Positions 53,658 to 61,717 of a DNA stretch of 64,000 nt are shown here, piece by piece. Position numbers and translations under genes: made by a program. Position 1 is the first letter of the stretch. Each line of letters opens with the position of its first letter. Where the stretch lies: assembly GCA_011525625.1 (NCBI GenBank), contig WYAX01000023.1, forward strand, positions 62,001-126,000, given 5' to 3'. Origin of the DNA: Nitrospira defluvii. Its GTDB lineage: Bacteria; Nitrospirota; Nitrospiria; Nitrospirales; Nitrospiraceae. The notes beneath the pieces were generated by a model, which saw only the letters and a program-made list of their open reading frames with translations, ran no database searches and had not been told where the DNA came from.

Positions 53658-53931
53658 GCACCAGTCCTCTAGGCTGATTGCCGATTCTAAACGTGACCGG
53701 CAGGATACCCGCTTGTCTCACCGGACACAACGCCCAGATCCGCTTTTGGATTGTCCACATGGAGAGGCGAACGACGCATTTACGGCAACGCCTCACTGAG
53801 GCTTGACCCTATCATCCGTCCGTGACATCCGGGGTCACAGGGGAACCACGTCGTCTCACGTCACCCGTGAAGCGTATTTTGTGGGGGAAGAACAGCGGCT
53901 TGTCCGGAAGGCCTTGCGCGACTTCTGCCGC

Positions 53932-55461
53932 TCACGCGCGTTTGACTTCCGCCGGTTGCGGCACACCTGAGCTATCCAGTCGGTAGGCGTAGGCTTCTTT
54001 CATCTTCACGTTGCCGCTGTCGGTGTAGACGAACAGACGTTGGCCGTCGGTGCGGGTTTTGACGAGGCCGTAGGCCGTACGGCTGAAGCCGTAGAAGGGG
54101 CCGCGCTTTTTGGCCTTCTTCTCGTCCTGCAGGCGGGAGAGCCCTTCCTCTGCAAAGAACGCCACCAACTCGGTGGCGAAGATGAGCGGCTCCGGCACGC
54201 GCGACCATTTGCCCAGGGCGCCTATAAGCGTGGCGCGTGGATGGATGTATTCTTTGCGCGCGCTCTCGTCGCCGCTCGACACCACGCTGACGATGGGCGA
54301 CACGGCCTGCATGAACGCACCGGAAAAATCGGCCGAGCCGTGGTGCGGGACTTTGAAGACTTCCGATCGCAGATTGAGAGTGCCTTTGTTGTGTTCGCGC
54401 GCGAGAAAGCGGCTGGCCTCGTCGTTCAGGTCGCCGGAAAAGAGGAAGCTGAAGCCGCCGTAGCTCAGTCGGAGCACGATCGAATGCCCGTTGATGGTGT
54501 GGGAGGCGGAACGGCCGGGGAAGCCTTCGTCGCTGTCGTTGAGCGAGTCATGGCCGATGCGCGGTCCCGTGGGTGGTTCACCGAGAAAGCGCAAGGCCGG
54601 TGTGCCTCCGAGGTCTGTGGTGATCGGTCCTAATATGTCGATCCGCAGGTCGTCCCGATTGAAGAACTCAAAGGCCTGATTGTCGCCGAGTTGCAGGCGC
54701 CGGAAGCTGAGCGGGCTGCGGCTGTTGTAGGTGGCGAGGGTCTGCTTCCACTTCTTGAACGGCTGATTCATTTCCTTGTCGTCTACGTCGAAGAGGTTTT
54801 CTTCCAGGCCCGTAAGATACAGTCGACCGTCCACCGACTTCGTCGGGCCGAGGAGTTTGCTGTCCGGCACGGCTTTATTGTTCATGGTGCTCGGGCGTTT
54901 CACGATGCCGTTGTGGTAGACGCGCTGCGGTTGCATGAAGAGCCGTTTGCGTTTGACCTTATTGGTTTCGGACTTGAGAATCTCGTTGAGGCCGGAGAAG
55001 TGGTCGGCGTCGCCGTGGGTGACGACGAGGCAGTCGATCTTCTTCGGTTGCTCGAGGCTGGTGTTGCGAAACCGCCCGGCCAGGTAGCGCGCGAACATCT
55101 GGTTGTCGCCGCCGTCGATGAGGACGATCTTCCCGTCGGGCGATTCGACGACCATGCCGTCGCCCTGTTGCACATCCACAAAATTGACCTTCAGAACCCG
55201 ATTCTCTGCGACGGGCCTGGTCAGGTCGGCGATTGTGATACGAGAGGTTTTGGTCGGTTCGATGTAGCCGGTGATGGATTCGGGGAGGATGCTGCCGTCG
55301 GGCTTTTCGCGAAAGACCGTGATGCTGACTTCGAGGTAGGTGGCGGCCTGCTTCACCACGGTAATTTCGTCGCCCCAGGCGATCGTACGGATGTACCGTT
55401 TGCGGCCCCGCTCTCTCCACACATCCGCCAGATCGACGTTCAGCACGGCTTGTTCAGGCAT
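53932..55461 (-). CDS. Soluble ComEC/Rec2-like MBL-fold metallo-hydrolase
   Basis: 509 aa; ATG at 55461 with GGGAGGAAG upstream. Residues 1-90 form an SH3-like beta domain. The MBL domain begins KVNFVDVQQGDGMVVESPDGKIVLIDGGDNQ, with the metal motif VVTHGDADHFSGLNEIL and distal FLFSGDLNDEASRFL, VFKVPHHGSADFSGAF and SVVSSGDESARKEYIHP. These follow ComEC's nuclease-like domain, but there are no membrane helices. The C-terminal ~70 residues are basic. It neighbours the R-M operon (274 bp) and may be a defence or DNA-processing protein; function unknown. Confidence 0.75.
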   Translation of the reverse strand: MPEQAVLNVDLADVWRERGRKRYIRTIAWGDEITVVKQAATYLEVSITVFREKPDGSILPESITGYIEPTKTSRITIADLTRPVAENRVLKVNFVDVQQGDGMVVESPDGKIVLIDGGDNQMFARYLAGRFRNTSLEQPKKIDCLVVTHGDADHFSGLNEILKSETNKVKRKRLFMQPQRVYHNGIVKRPSTMNNKAVPDSKLLGPTKSVDGRLYLTGLEENLFDVDDKEMNQPFKKWKQTLATYNSRSPLSFRRLQLGDNQAFEFFNRDDLRIDILGPITTDLGGTPALRFLGEPPTGPRIGHDSLNDSDEGFPGRSASHTINGHSIVLRLSYGGFSFLFSGDLNDEASRFLAREHNKGTLNLRSEVFKVPHHGSADFSGAFMQAVSPIVSVVSSGDESARKEYIHPRATLIGALGKWSRVPEPLIFATELVAFFAEEGLSRLQDEKKAKKRGPFYGFSRTAYGLVKTRTDGQRLFVYTDSGNVKMKEAYAYRLDSSGVPQPAEVKRA

Positions 55462-55738
55462 CGGCTTCCTCCCCTGGCAGGCTGTGACGCGTGACCGCCG
55501 CCGGCGTCCTCGGTCGAGCATCGCCCTGCGACATTCCGCAAAGATACCCCCAGTCACCGATCGGCCCGCGGTCGTGTCGAGCCGCCGTCCTGAACAGCCC
55601 GAATACAATTGTGGTGGCCCAGGACTCCCGCTTGCTCATCGGCCCCGGTGGTTTCGCCGACAGAATACGCTGTTCATCCGGAGAAATCACGCGGCCCCCC
55701 TCTTGCCGATGGAATTGCCGGCCTGCTACATTTGCCTC

Positions 55739-56260
55739 ATGACCATGCAATTTCAGAAAAAAGATCCCCGTGCCACAATCAGCACCCCTTTCGGCGACAT
55801 CCGGATTCGTTTTTACCCGGACGACGCGCCGCGTCATGTCGAGAACTTCATCAACCTGGCGAAACTGGGGTTTTACGACGACACCACCTTTCATCGCGTG
55901 GTGCCGGGCTTTATCATTCAGGGAGGCGACCCGTTGAGCAAGACGCCGGATCGGATGCTGCACGGCACCGGCGGCCCGGGCTACTTTCTCAATCCCGAAA
56001 CCAACGACCGGCCCCATAAGCGCGGTGCGATCTCGATGGCGAAGATGCCCCGCGACGGCACCAGCACCCGCGACTTTAACGACAACGGCTCCCAGTTTTT
56101 CATCTCCCTGCAGGACAACAGCGGCCTCGATCGGCGCTATTCCATTTTCGGCGAGATCATCCGGGGCATCGAGGTCATCGACATGATCGCCAAGATGCCG
56201 CGCGACGAGCGCGACAATCCGCTGGAGCCGATTCGCATGAAGGTGACGGTGAAAGAGTAG
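55739..56260 (+). CDS. Cyclophilin-type peptidyl-prolyl cis-trans isomerase
   Basis: 173 aa. Core cyclophilin motifs: FGDIRIRFYPDDAPRHVENFINLAKLGFYDDTTFHRVVPGFIIQGGDP (active-site Arg in FHRV and the FxxQGG segment) and GSQFFISLQDNSGLDRRYSIFGEIIRG. No signal peptide, so cytoplasmic. The start ATG at 55739 lacks a strong ribosome site; an ATG six bases later is an alternative. A cell-wide folding helper, divergent from the MBL-fold gene. Confidence 0.93.
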   Translation: MTMQFQKKDPRATISTPFGDIRIRFYPDDAPRHVENFINLAKLGFYDDTTFHRVVPGFIIQGGDPLSKTPDRMLHGTGGPGYFLNPETNDRPHKRGAISMAKMPRDGTSTRDFNDNGSQFFISLQDNSGLDRRYSIFGEIIRGIEVIDMIAKMPRDERDNPLEPIRMKVTVKE

Positions 56261-56321
56261 CCGCAGCCAAGCGACGGTCAGCTCCTCCGGCGGCGTATTG
56301 CTGGAATTGGTTTCATCCCTT

Positions 56322-56732
56322 GTGACGAGCCCGTACCCCTTGCCAGGCCAGTCGCTGATACACACCGTCTGTTCTTGTTTAGTGTTCTTCCCCCTCGTTC
56401 TGTCCGGCTGCGACGGCCAACGCCAGCGCCTGATGACGGAGCAATACCCCTCCTATCCCGAAGGCGTGCGATGGGCGATTGATAAGGGGAACATCCTGCG
56501 AGGCATGACCGAAGATCAGGTCTACCTCGCGCTTGGTTCGCCGGTGTGCAAGAAGGATGTCGAGGATGAAGGGCGGACCGTCACGGTCTGGCTCTATCCA
56601 CCGATCGGCCGCAACGCCTGCATCACCAGCGCCTTTCGTGTCTACTTCGAACAGGGCGCCGTCACCACCTGGGATCGCTACACCACGCCGACGAGATATA
56701 CCGATCCAGTCGGCGGCGTACCCGCCTATTAG
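56322..56732 (+). CDS. BamE/SmpA-like small lipoprotein
   Basis: About 136 aa from the GTG at 56322 (a TTG at 56298 is an alternative; neither has a clear ribosome site). Lipobox at VLSGC after a hydrophobic segment. The mature part has ILRGMTEDQVYLALGSPVCKKDV and TVTVWLYPP, matching the GMTxxQVxxxLGxP and W-Y pattern of BamE/OmlA domains. In BamE these contact BamD at the outer membrane; here the exact role is not known. Repeat R1 begins immediately after its stop. Confidence 0.65.
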   Translation: MTSPYPLPGQSLIHTVCSCLVFFPLVLSGCDGQRQRLMTEQYPSYPEGVRWAIDKGNILRGMTEDQVYLALGSPVCKKDVEDEGRTVTVWLYPPIGRNACITSAFRVYFEQGAVTTWDRYTTPTRYTDPVGGVPAY

Positions 56733-56855
56733 CAGGAGGGTGAAAAAGCCCCCCAGCTTTGTTCTCGCATCGCTTCGATCCTCAACGTACCGCAAGGGTA
56801 CGCCTCGTCCCTTCGCTCGCTGCGGCTGCGCTGGGAGGACTTTTTGACCCTCCTG
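56733..56855 (+). repeat. Palindromic intergenic repeat R1
   Basis: 123 bp. Outer arms GGAGGGTGAAAAAG / CTTTTTGACCCTCC pair with one internal G-G mismatch. The core has CAACGTAC...GTACGCCTCG and CTGCGG. It starts at the stop codon of the lipoprotein gene. Canonical (plus) orientation. Confidence 0.85.
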
Positions 56856-56904
56856 TTACTCCAAGCGGTGCTTCCCTGCTTGCGCGCCGACATAACCTTC
56901 ACGC

Positions 56905-56933
56905 TTGACGCGCGGGGTGTATGACGATACGAT
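56905..56933 (+). promoter_or_regulatory. Promoter of the vapBC-like module
   Basis: TTGACG (56905-56910), 17 bases, TACGAT (56928-56933). The perfect palindrome TGATCGATCA (56933-56942) spans the expected start site and could be the VapB operator. Confidence 0.6.
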
Positions 56934-56965
56934 GATCGATCAGTAATCGGTAGGGAGGTGCTGCA

Positions 56966-57175
56966 ATGTCTATGACGACTATCTCGCCGAAGTTCCAAAT
57001 CGTCATCCCTAAGGATGTGAGAGAAAAGCTTCGCCTGAGTCCTTCCCAGCGCTTGCAGGTCCTGGAAAAGGGCGGCGTGATTACCTTGGTGCCGGAAGTG
57101 CCACTCAAGTCGCTGAAAGGGGCACTCAAGGGTATGTCTAGGGCAGGCCTCCGGGAAAAGAAGGATCGCGTGTGA
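56966..57175 (+). CDS. VapB/AbrB-type antitoxin
   Basis: 69 aa. SpoVT/AbrB DNA-binding hairpin: TTISPKFQIVIPKDVREKLRLSPSQRLQVLEKGGVITLVPE, followed by a short basic tail (KSLKGALKGMSRAGLREKKDRV). GGGAGG lies seven bases before the ATG. Its stop overlaps the toxin start (GTGA). Confidence 0.87.
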   Translation: MSMTTISPKFQIVIPKDVREKLRLSPSQRLQVLEKGGVITLVPEVPLKSLKGALKGMSRAGLREKKDRV

Positions 57176-57543
57176 AGATCCTGTTGGATTCCAGCGGCTG
57201 GATCGAATTCTTTACAGGCGGACCACTCGCTGATCGCTATTCTGGATACTTTTCTTCGCGCTACGAAATCATTACGCCGACAATTGTGTTGTACGAGGTC
57301 TATAAAAAGATCAAGCGCGAGCGTGGTGAGGAGACTGCGATCCTCTTTTCCGGACGACTTCATGCAACCAACGTGGTTCAACTCACCGAATCGATTGCCT
57401 ATGTAGCCGCGGATGTCAGCCTTCGGCACGGTCTGGCAATGGCTGATGCGATCGTCTATGCGACGGCATTGGACCAGAATGCGGATGTCGTGACGGGTGA
57501 TGCGGATCTGAAGGATCTGCCTGGCGTGGTCTACGTGAAGTAG
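57172..57543 (+). CDS. VapC-type PIN-domain toxin
   Basis: 123 aa PIN ribonuclease. The acidic quartet is visible: Asp in ILLDSSGWIEFF, Glu in IVLYEVYKKI, Asp in LAMADAIVYATA, and Asp in VVTGDADLKDLPGV. It overlaps the VapB gene by 4 bp. Expected to cleave tRNA or rRNA when free. The module lies between palindromic repeats R1 and R2. Confidence 0.9.
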   Translation: MKILLDSSGWIEFFTGGPLADRYSGYFSSRYEIITPTIVLYEVYKKIKRERGEETAILFSGRLHATNVVQLTESIAYVAADVSLRHGLAMADAIVYATALDQNADVVTGDADLKDLPGVVYVK

Positions 57544-57555
57544 CCCTCCTCTGTC

Positions 57556-57685
57556 GCAGGTTGCTCAAAAAACCCCTTCACCAAGCCCGCAGGCGAGAGA
57601 AATCCGAAGGCGTAGCCTCGGGCTACATTGAGGATGGTTTCGAGGGTAGAATGAAGCTGGGGACCTGTTTGAGGAGGTTCCCTGC
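57556..57685 (-). repeat. Palindromic intergenic repeat R2 (most degenerate)
   Basis: About 130 bp in reverse orientation. The minus strand shows the core CAATGTAGC...GCTACGCC. Outer arms are imperfect (GCAGG, CTCAAA, CCCC blocks). It abuts R3. Confidence 0.65.
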
Positions 57686-57809
57686 AGAACGGTCAAAACG
57701 ACCGTTCACCTAGGCCGCAGCAAGTGAAAGAGCGAGGCGTAGCCTTGCGCTACGTTGAGCGAATTGAACGAAGTGAGAACGACGGTGGCGGTCGTTTTCA
57801 CCGTTCTGC
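57684..57809 (-). repeat. Palindromic intergenic repeat R3
   Basis: About 126 bp, reverse orientation. Outer arms GCAGAACGGTCAAAACGACCG / CGGTCGTTTTCACCGTTCTG pair with one C-C mismatch on this strand (G-G in canonical orientation). The core on the minus strand is CAACGTAGC...GCTACGCCTCG. It ends 1 bp before the MEMO gene stop. Confidence 0.85.
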
Positions 57810-57810
57810 T

Positions 57811-59073
57811 TTAGAAGAAGGCCATGCTGGCATACGTCACGGTGGAATTATACTGATCCGTGATCCCGCGATCGTACCGCAGCACCTGCCCTGTTTCCGC
57901 CTGGATCAACCGCAGCATCGAGTAAATAGGCGAGAAACCGGAGATGCGGCGCTGGTCGTTTTCCTTCTGAATGAACTTCGCGAATTCTTCCGGGTCGCGG
58001 TTCTCGACATGTTTGAGCATTTCGAGATCGGTCTGCATGCAGCGATGGAAGGAGAAGTCCGTCGGCGGGGCCGAGTCGCCGTAGCGCATGCCGATGTGGG
58101 CCAGTTCCGCGCCGACGACGACGCAGTAGGACTTGCCCGTGGCGGCGAGCGCGTCTTTCAAGGCCTGAAGAAACGTCTCGACCTGCTCCCGGATCTGCGG
58201 ATCGCGCAGACTGTCCGCCGAAAACGCCGTGAGAATCGGCACAATCGTAAACGCCTGGTCTTGGCCGAGAGTCTCTTGCAGGAACGGCAGCTGAAATTCC
58301 AATGCATGTTCATTGTGATGTGCCAATTCGTCGGTGAAGGCGGCGGGGATCTGTTCGCGCAGGCGGTCGGTGACCGCACGTTCGACGCTCACGAGCCCCA
58401 ATGGTGTCTCAAAATCTTTGTCGGTCACCGCGACCGGGTGTTCCAATCCTGAGTGGGCAGTGCCGATCAGCACGTAGAGATCCGGCTTCTGGGCGTCCTG
58501 CAATTCCTTATAGGCCCAAGCATAGATCGGGCCGGCGTGTTTCATTTCGTAGGTGGGCGCGACGAGCGCCTTGATGAGTTGGCCCTTGTGCTCGGAGGCC
58601 TTGACCTCCGGCCCTTCTTTTGACACGAAGAAGCTGTTAATTTGGGCGCGCAATTTGGCTGGCTCGGCTTCATAGCTGCGACCGGCAAATTGCGGCGAAC
58701 GGGAGGGCGCCTGGCGATAGGCGGCCAATGCCTGCTGCTTGGCCTGCTCGGTGCGCGCGCCTTCCAGAAAGAGTTTGGTATCCAGATCGGCCAGTAACTG
58801 CTCGACCTTATTGGGCATGAGGAATTCGCCGAAGCGCTTGAGATAAATCGCGCCGATGTCCTGGACGCTATGTTCCCCGTCGAGGTGCTGCACGATGAAG
58901 AAATAATTCAGCGGCAGGACCAGGCGTTCTTTGCTCAAGCCGGTGGGGTCCCAGAGCACGATGAACTGCTCCTCCCCTTCCTTGATCGGCGAAAATTGTA
59001 GGTTACGCAGCAGCGGATACTGCTTGGGATCTTTGGCGGTCATGGTCGGTGTGGATTCCATAGTGAGGCGCAT
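57811..59073 (-). CDS. MEMO-family (AmmeMemoRadiSam system protein B-like) protein with extra N-terminal domain
   Basis: 420 aa; typical MEMO proteins are about 270-300 aa. Residues 1-115 form a PqqD/winged-helix-like extension (YFFIVQHLDGEHSVQDIGAIYL). The MEMO body follows: KALVAPTYEMKHAGPIYAWAY (His), LIGTAHSGLEHPVAV (His), HNEHALEFQLPFLQ, VVGAELAHIGMRYGD. The usual C-terminal metal-ligand Cys appears to be Ser (ISGFSPIYSML), and a TYEMK insertion precedes the first HAG. Start uncertain (no strong ribosome site). No AMMECR1 or radical-SAM partner is visible here. Confidence 0.75.
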   Translation of the reverse strand: MRLTMESTPTMTAKDPKQYPLLRNLQFSPIKEGEEQFIVLWDPTGLSKERLVLPLNYFFIVQHLDGEHSVQDIGAIYLKRFGEFLMPNKVEQLLADLDTKLFLEGARTEQAKQQALAAYRQAPSRSPQFAGRSYEAEPAKLRAQINSFFVSKEGPEVKASEHKGQLIKALVAPTYEMKHAGPIYAWAYKELQDAQKPDLYVLIGTAHSGLEHPVAVTDKDFETPLGLVSVERAVTDRLREQIPAAFTDELAHHNEHALEFQLPFLQETLGQDQAFTIVPILTAFSADSLRDPQIREQVETFLQALKDALAATGKSYCVVVGAELAHIGMRYGDSAPPTDFSFHRCMQTDLEMLKHVENRDPEEFAKFIQKENDQRRISGFSPIYSMLRLIQAETGQVLRYDRGITDQYNSTVTYASMAFF

Positions 59074-59107
59074 TGTAGCGGAGCAAACTTCTCAGGCGCA
59101 ACAGGGG

Positions 59108-59232
59108 GCGTGATGTTGAACGAGCCGCCCAGCTGCGTTCTCGGATCGTTCAGAGGCTCAACGTACGACCTGCAGTACGCCTCGCCTCTTCACTCCCTGC
59201 GGCCTTGCTGGACGACTCGTTGAACATCCCGC
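59108..59232 (+). repeat. Palindromic intergenic repeat R4
   Basis: 125 bp, canonical orientation. Outer arms GATGTTGAACGAG / CTCGTTGAACATC pair with one G-G mismatch. The core is CAACGTAC...GTACGCCTCG and CTGCGG. It lies between the MEMO gene and the downstream membrane gene cluster. Confidence 0.85.
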
Positions 59233-59303
59233 GGCATGGCAGGTTCTTCGCAATGTACAACCTGGTCGCTTTTCAGGAACAATCTCGTGATGCCGGCGAT
59301 GGA

Positions 59304-60059
59304 TTACTGATTCGGCGGATGGGTGCTGCCGCGGCGGCTGAGGACAATGAGGGTGGCGACGGTCAGGAGCACCAGCCAAAGTGTGGGGCGTCCGTAGGAA
59401 GCATCGGAAAATTCGATGAGGTCGGTCAATCGGCCGATCAGCAGCGACATGCGCGCCATCACGGTATAGCCAAAGGCGGCGCCGAAGGAAATCATCAGAA
59501 ACAGAATCCCCGCGCGCGCGACGGCTTTGCCCGGTCCGGAATGTTCTACCGAGAAGAAGAAGTAAAACAGCACGGACACGACACCGATCAAGATGATGAT
59601 GCCGTTCAGGTGGCTCGCCGGGTTGAGCAGCGAGTAGTCGAACGTGATGCCGCCGCCCGGTGCGGCGCTCAAGAGCGGACGCACGGTGTCTTCGATCTGC
59701 TTCAGGATGAACGACGAGATGGTTCGCGGAATCGCCAACCCCGCCCCGACGCCGACGATGAACGCGAAGGCGTAGCGCGACAGCCAGGCCGCCTTCGGGA
59801 CATACCGGGTGAGCATGAGCATGCCGATCCCCACCGGAATTAGCAGCGACCATTCCCCTTTGTCGAGAATCGGTCGGACGATCAAGGTCATCACCACCGT
59901 GTCGTAGGTCTTGACGATGGTGTAGCCGAGCGAAACGCCGACATAGAGATGTTCGGCAAGCTTGAAGAGCGGATTATCCTCATAGAGAAACGAGAGGATA
60001 AAGAGGGTCAGCCCTGTCGCGATCCAGGCGCCGAGTATGACGGAAAATGACAAGTCCAT
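59304..60059 (-). CDS. Polytopic membrane protein of the terminal five-gene cluster
   Basis: 251 aa with six or seven predicted helices: SVILGAWIATGLTLFILSFL at the N-terminus, LLIPVGIGMLMLTRYVP, FAFIVGVGAGLAIP, GIIILIGVVSVLFYFFFSV, ILFLMISFGAAFGYTVMARM and LWLVLLTVATLIVLS. No transporter signature recognised. ATG 5 bp after the upstream gene. It is the last gene of a minus-strand set of five (63998 to 59304). Confidence 0.6.
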   Translation of the reverse strand: MDLSFSVILGAWIATGLTLFILSFLYEDNPLFKLAEHLYVGVSLGYTIVKTYDTVVMTLIVRPILDKGEWSLLIPVGIGMLMLTRYVPKAAWLSRYAFAFIVGVGAGLAIPRTISSFILKQIEDTVRPLLSAAPGGGITFDYSLLNPASHLNGIIILIGVVSVLFYFFFSVEHSGPGKAVARAGILFLMISFGAAFGYTVMARMSLLIGRLTDLIEFSDASYGRPTLWLVLLTVATLIVLSRRGSTHPPNQ

Positions 60060-60064
60060 AGCGC

Positions 60065-60910
60065 CTAGGATCCCATCCCATCCTGCCGGCGCTGTTGCCG
60101 CCGCAGTGAGAAGTAAAAGATGTTGCAGATGGCGACGAGCACGATGATGGCCAAATGCGTGGCCGACTGGGCATCCATGCCCGCGACCGCTTTCCCCTTC
60201 TGGCCGATCAACGTTTCATATTCCGCCGCGCCGCGCAGGCCGCCGATCAACCCGTTGATCTGCCCGCTGCGCAACAGCGGATACAGCCCCGGTGCAATCA
60301 CTCCGGTGCATCCGCCGCCGAGCTCGAACTTATATTTGTCCTTGCCGAACACGTACCAGGCTTCGACGCCGGGATTGCCCGCGCCAAGGCTGATCGCATA
60401 GGTGACGTCGCGCAGGTTCTGGACGCCCGCCAACACCGGCAGGCCTTTGGTCGCCTTGCCGCCGTAGTCTGCGGGAAAGGCGTTGTAGAGGTCCTGCCCC
60501 ATGTTCAGAATGACGGCGCTGCCGCCGGGACTCCAGCCCAGGAAGACGTAGTCCTTGCCGTTTTCCTTGCCCGCTTCTGTGGCCGTTTGCGACAGGATCT
60601 GGTCGGCAAGACCGGTGCCGGAGACCCAGAGCGTCATGGCCACGACGCGCAAATTCTTCTTGAACGCATGACGCAAAATGGCGATGGCCTGCGGATAGAG
60701 TTCGGGCTTGGACGCGGGATCGAAATCCAGCGAGAGCAGGAAGACCGATCCTTCGGGAAGGTTTTCGATATAGTCGTAGACGCCGCGCACTTCGGAAGAA
60801 ATCTTGATCGGCAGCCCCACCGGGAACAGCAGCGGCAGCAACGTGCACAGGCCGATCACCAGAAAGATGATCCGTCGGTCGATACGCAACATGCGCTCAG
60901 CGAAGGTCAC
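60065..60910 (-). CDS. Membrane-anchored extracytoplasmic protein of the five-gene cluster
   Basis: 281 aa. N-terminal TM about 14-32 (IIFLVIGLCTLLPLLFPVGLP), an extracytoplasmic alpha/beta domain (VFLLSLDFDPASKPELYPQAIAILRHAF, VVAMTLWVSGTGLADQIL, DYVFLGWSPGGSAVILNMGQDLYNAFPADYGG, GGLRGAAEYETLIG), and a C-terminal TM about 250-268 followed by a basic tail. Not recognised; the domain looks Rossmann-like. It precedes the polytopic gene by 5 bp. Confidence 0.6.
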   Translation of the reverse strand: MTFAERMLRIDRRIIFLVIGLCTLLPLLFPVGLPIKISSEVRGVYDYIENLPEGSVFLLSLDFDPASKPELYPQAIAILRHAFKKNLRVVAMTLWVSGTGLADQILSQTATEAGKENGKDYVFLGWSPGGSAVILNMGQDLYNAFPADYGGKATKGLPVLAGVQNLRDVTYAISLGAGNPGVEAWYVFGKDKYKFELGGGCTGVIAPGLYPLLRSGQINGLIGGLRGAAEYETLIGQKGKAVAGMDAQSATHLAIIVLVAICNIFYFSLRRQQRRQDGMGS

Positions 60911-60936
60911 TTCGTTCCCTCGTGAAACGTAGGAGA

Positions 60937-61066
60937 TGTGTGAAACGCGAAAGGTGAAACGTAAAACGTGAAAAGAAAAAGGGGCAGGAAAGAGAGGCAG
61001 TAATGGTCATCGTTTAGTTCCGATCCGAAATGAACGCTTTACGTCTAACCTTTCACGTTTCACGCC
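60937..61066. repeat. 130-bp inverted repeat of CGTGAAAC motifs
   Basis: The left arm 60937-60968 and the right arm 61035-61066 (reverse complement) agree at 26 of 32 positions, built on CGTGAAAC/GTGAAAGG units. It fills the only sizeable gap in the five-gene cluster and ends at the stop codon of the 216-aa gene. Confidence 0.7.
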
Positions 61067-61717
61067 TTAGTCTTTGCCTCCGCCCAGGTATGAGCGTTCG
61101 ACGCCGAAGATAATTTTGAACGAAAGCGCCACGGCGCCGAGACTGACGCCGATCAGAATGGCGCGCCGCACGGAGGCGTTCAGCACATTCAGAATCCAGC
61201 TCGAGAGGTCGCCGCTGAGCGGCAGGATGTATTCGCCGAGCGGTACCCGTCCCATCATGACGATGACGGCGGCGACCAACAACACGGCGGCCTCGCGGCT
61301 CCGTGCGCGGAACGAGCGGTACGCGGCGGAGGCGATGAAAAACGCCAGAATGGCGAACATGGTGCCCTGCAGCGGCACGAGGGTATAGGAATAGACCCAG
61401 CCGAATGACGTCAGCGCCCCGTCGATACTTTCTTTGCCGTTATTCCAAAGTCCCACGATGATCGTGCCGAGCATCCCGACATAGAGCACCAGGCTATAGG
61501 CCCAGCCCGCTTCCTTCCGGCGAATCTTGGCCGCATGCAGGTGAAAGAGGCTGGTGATGCCGAGCACAAGCGCGAACCCGCCGATGATCTGCAGCCATTT
61601 CGTGACGGTGGTGAGGAGTTGTTCGGAGGCCGGATGCGGCACGTAGTATTGCGCGGCCATGACCAGTCCCGTGATCATGGTGATGAGCAGCGGCAGTTGT
61701 CGGCGAAGGAAAATCAT
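61067..61717 (-). CDS. Six-TM membrane protein of the five-gene cluster
   Basis: 216 aa. Predicted helices at about 8-25, 41-60, 73-92, 112-134, 143-161 and 185-205; first segment LPLLITMITGLVMAAQYYVP, fourth LVPLQGTMFAILAFFIASAAY. Short cytosolic loops rich in Arg/Lys (HAAKIRRKEAGW, RSFRARSREA). Not recognised. Start overlaps the stop of the 412-aa gene by ATGA, so the two are translationally coupled. Confidence 0.6.
   Translation of the reverse strand: MIFLRRQLPLLITMITGLVMAAQYYVPHPASEQLLTTVTKWLQIIGGFALVLGITSLFHLHAAKIRRKEAGWAYSLVLYVGMLGTIIVGLWNNGKESIDGALTSFGWVYSYTLVPLQGTMFAILAFFIASAAYRSFRARSREAAVLLVAAVIVMMGRVPLGEYILPLSGDLSSWILNVLNASVRRAILIGVSLGAVALSFKIIFGVERSYLGGGKD

Noticed and set aside
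53822..53838. GTGAC/GTCAC inverted repeat upstream of hsdM as operator
   Set aside because: Arms are only five bases; chance occurrence is likely and no promoter hexamers lie near.
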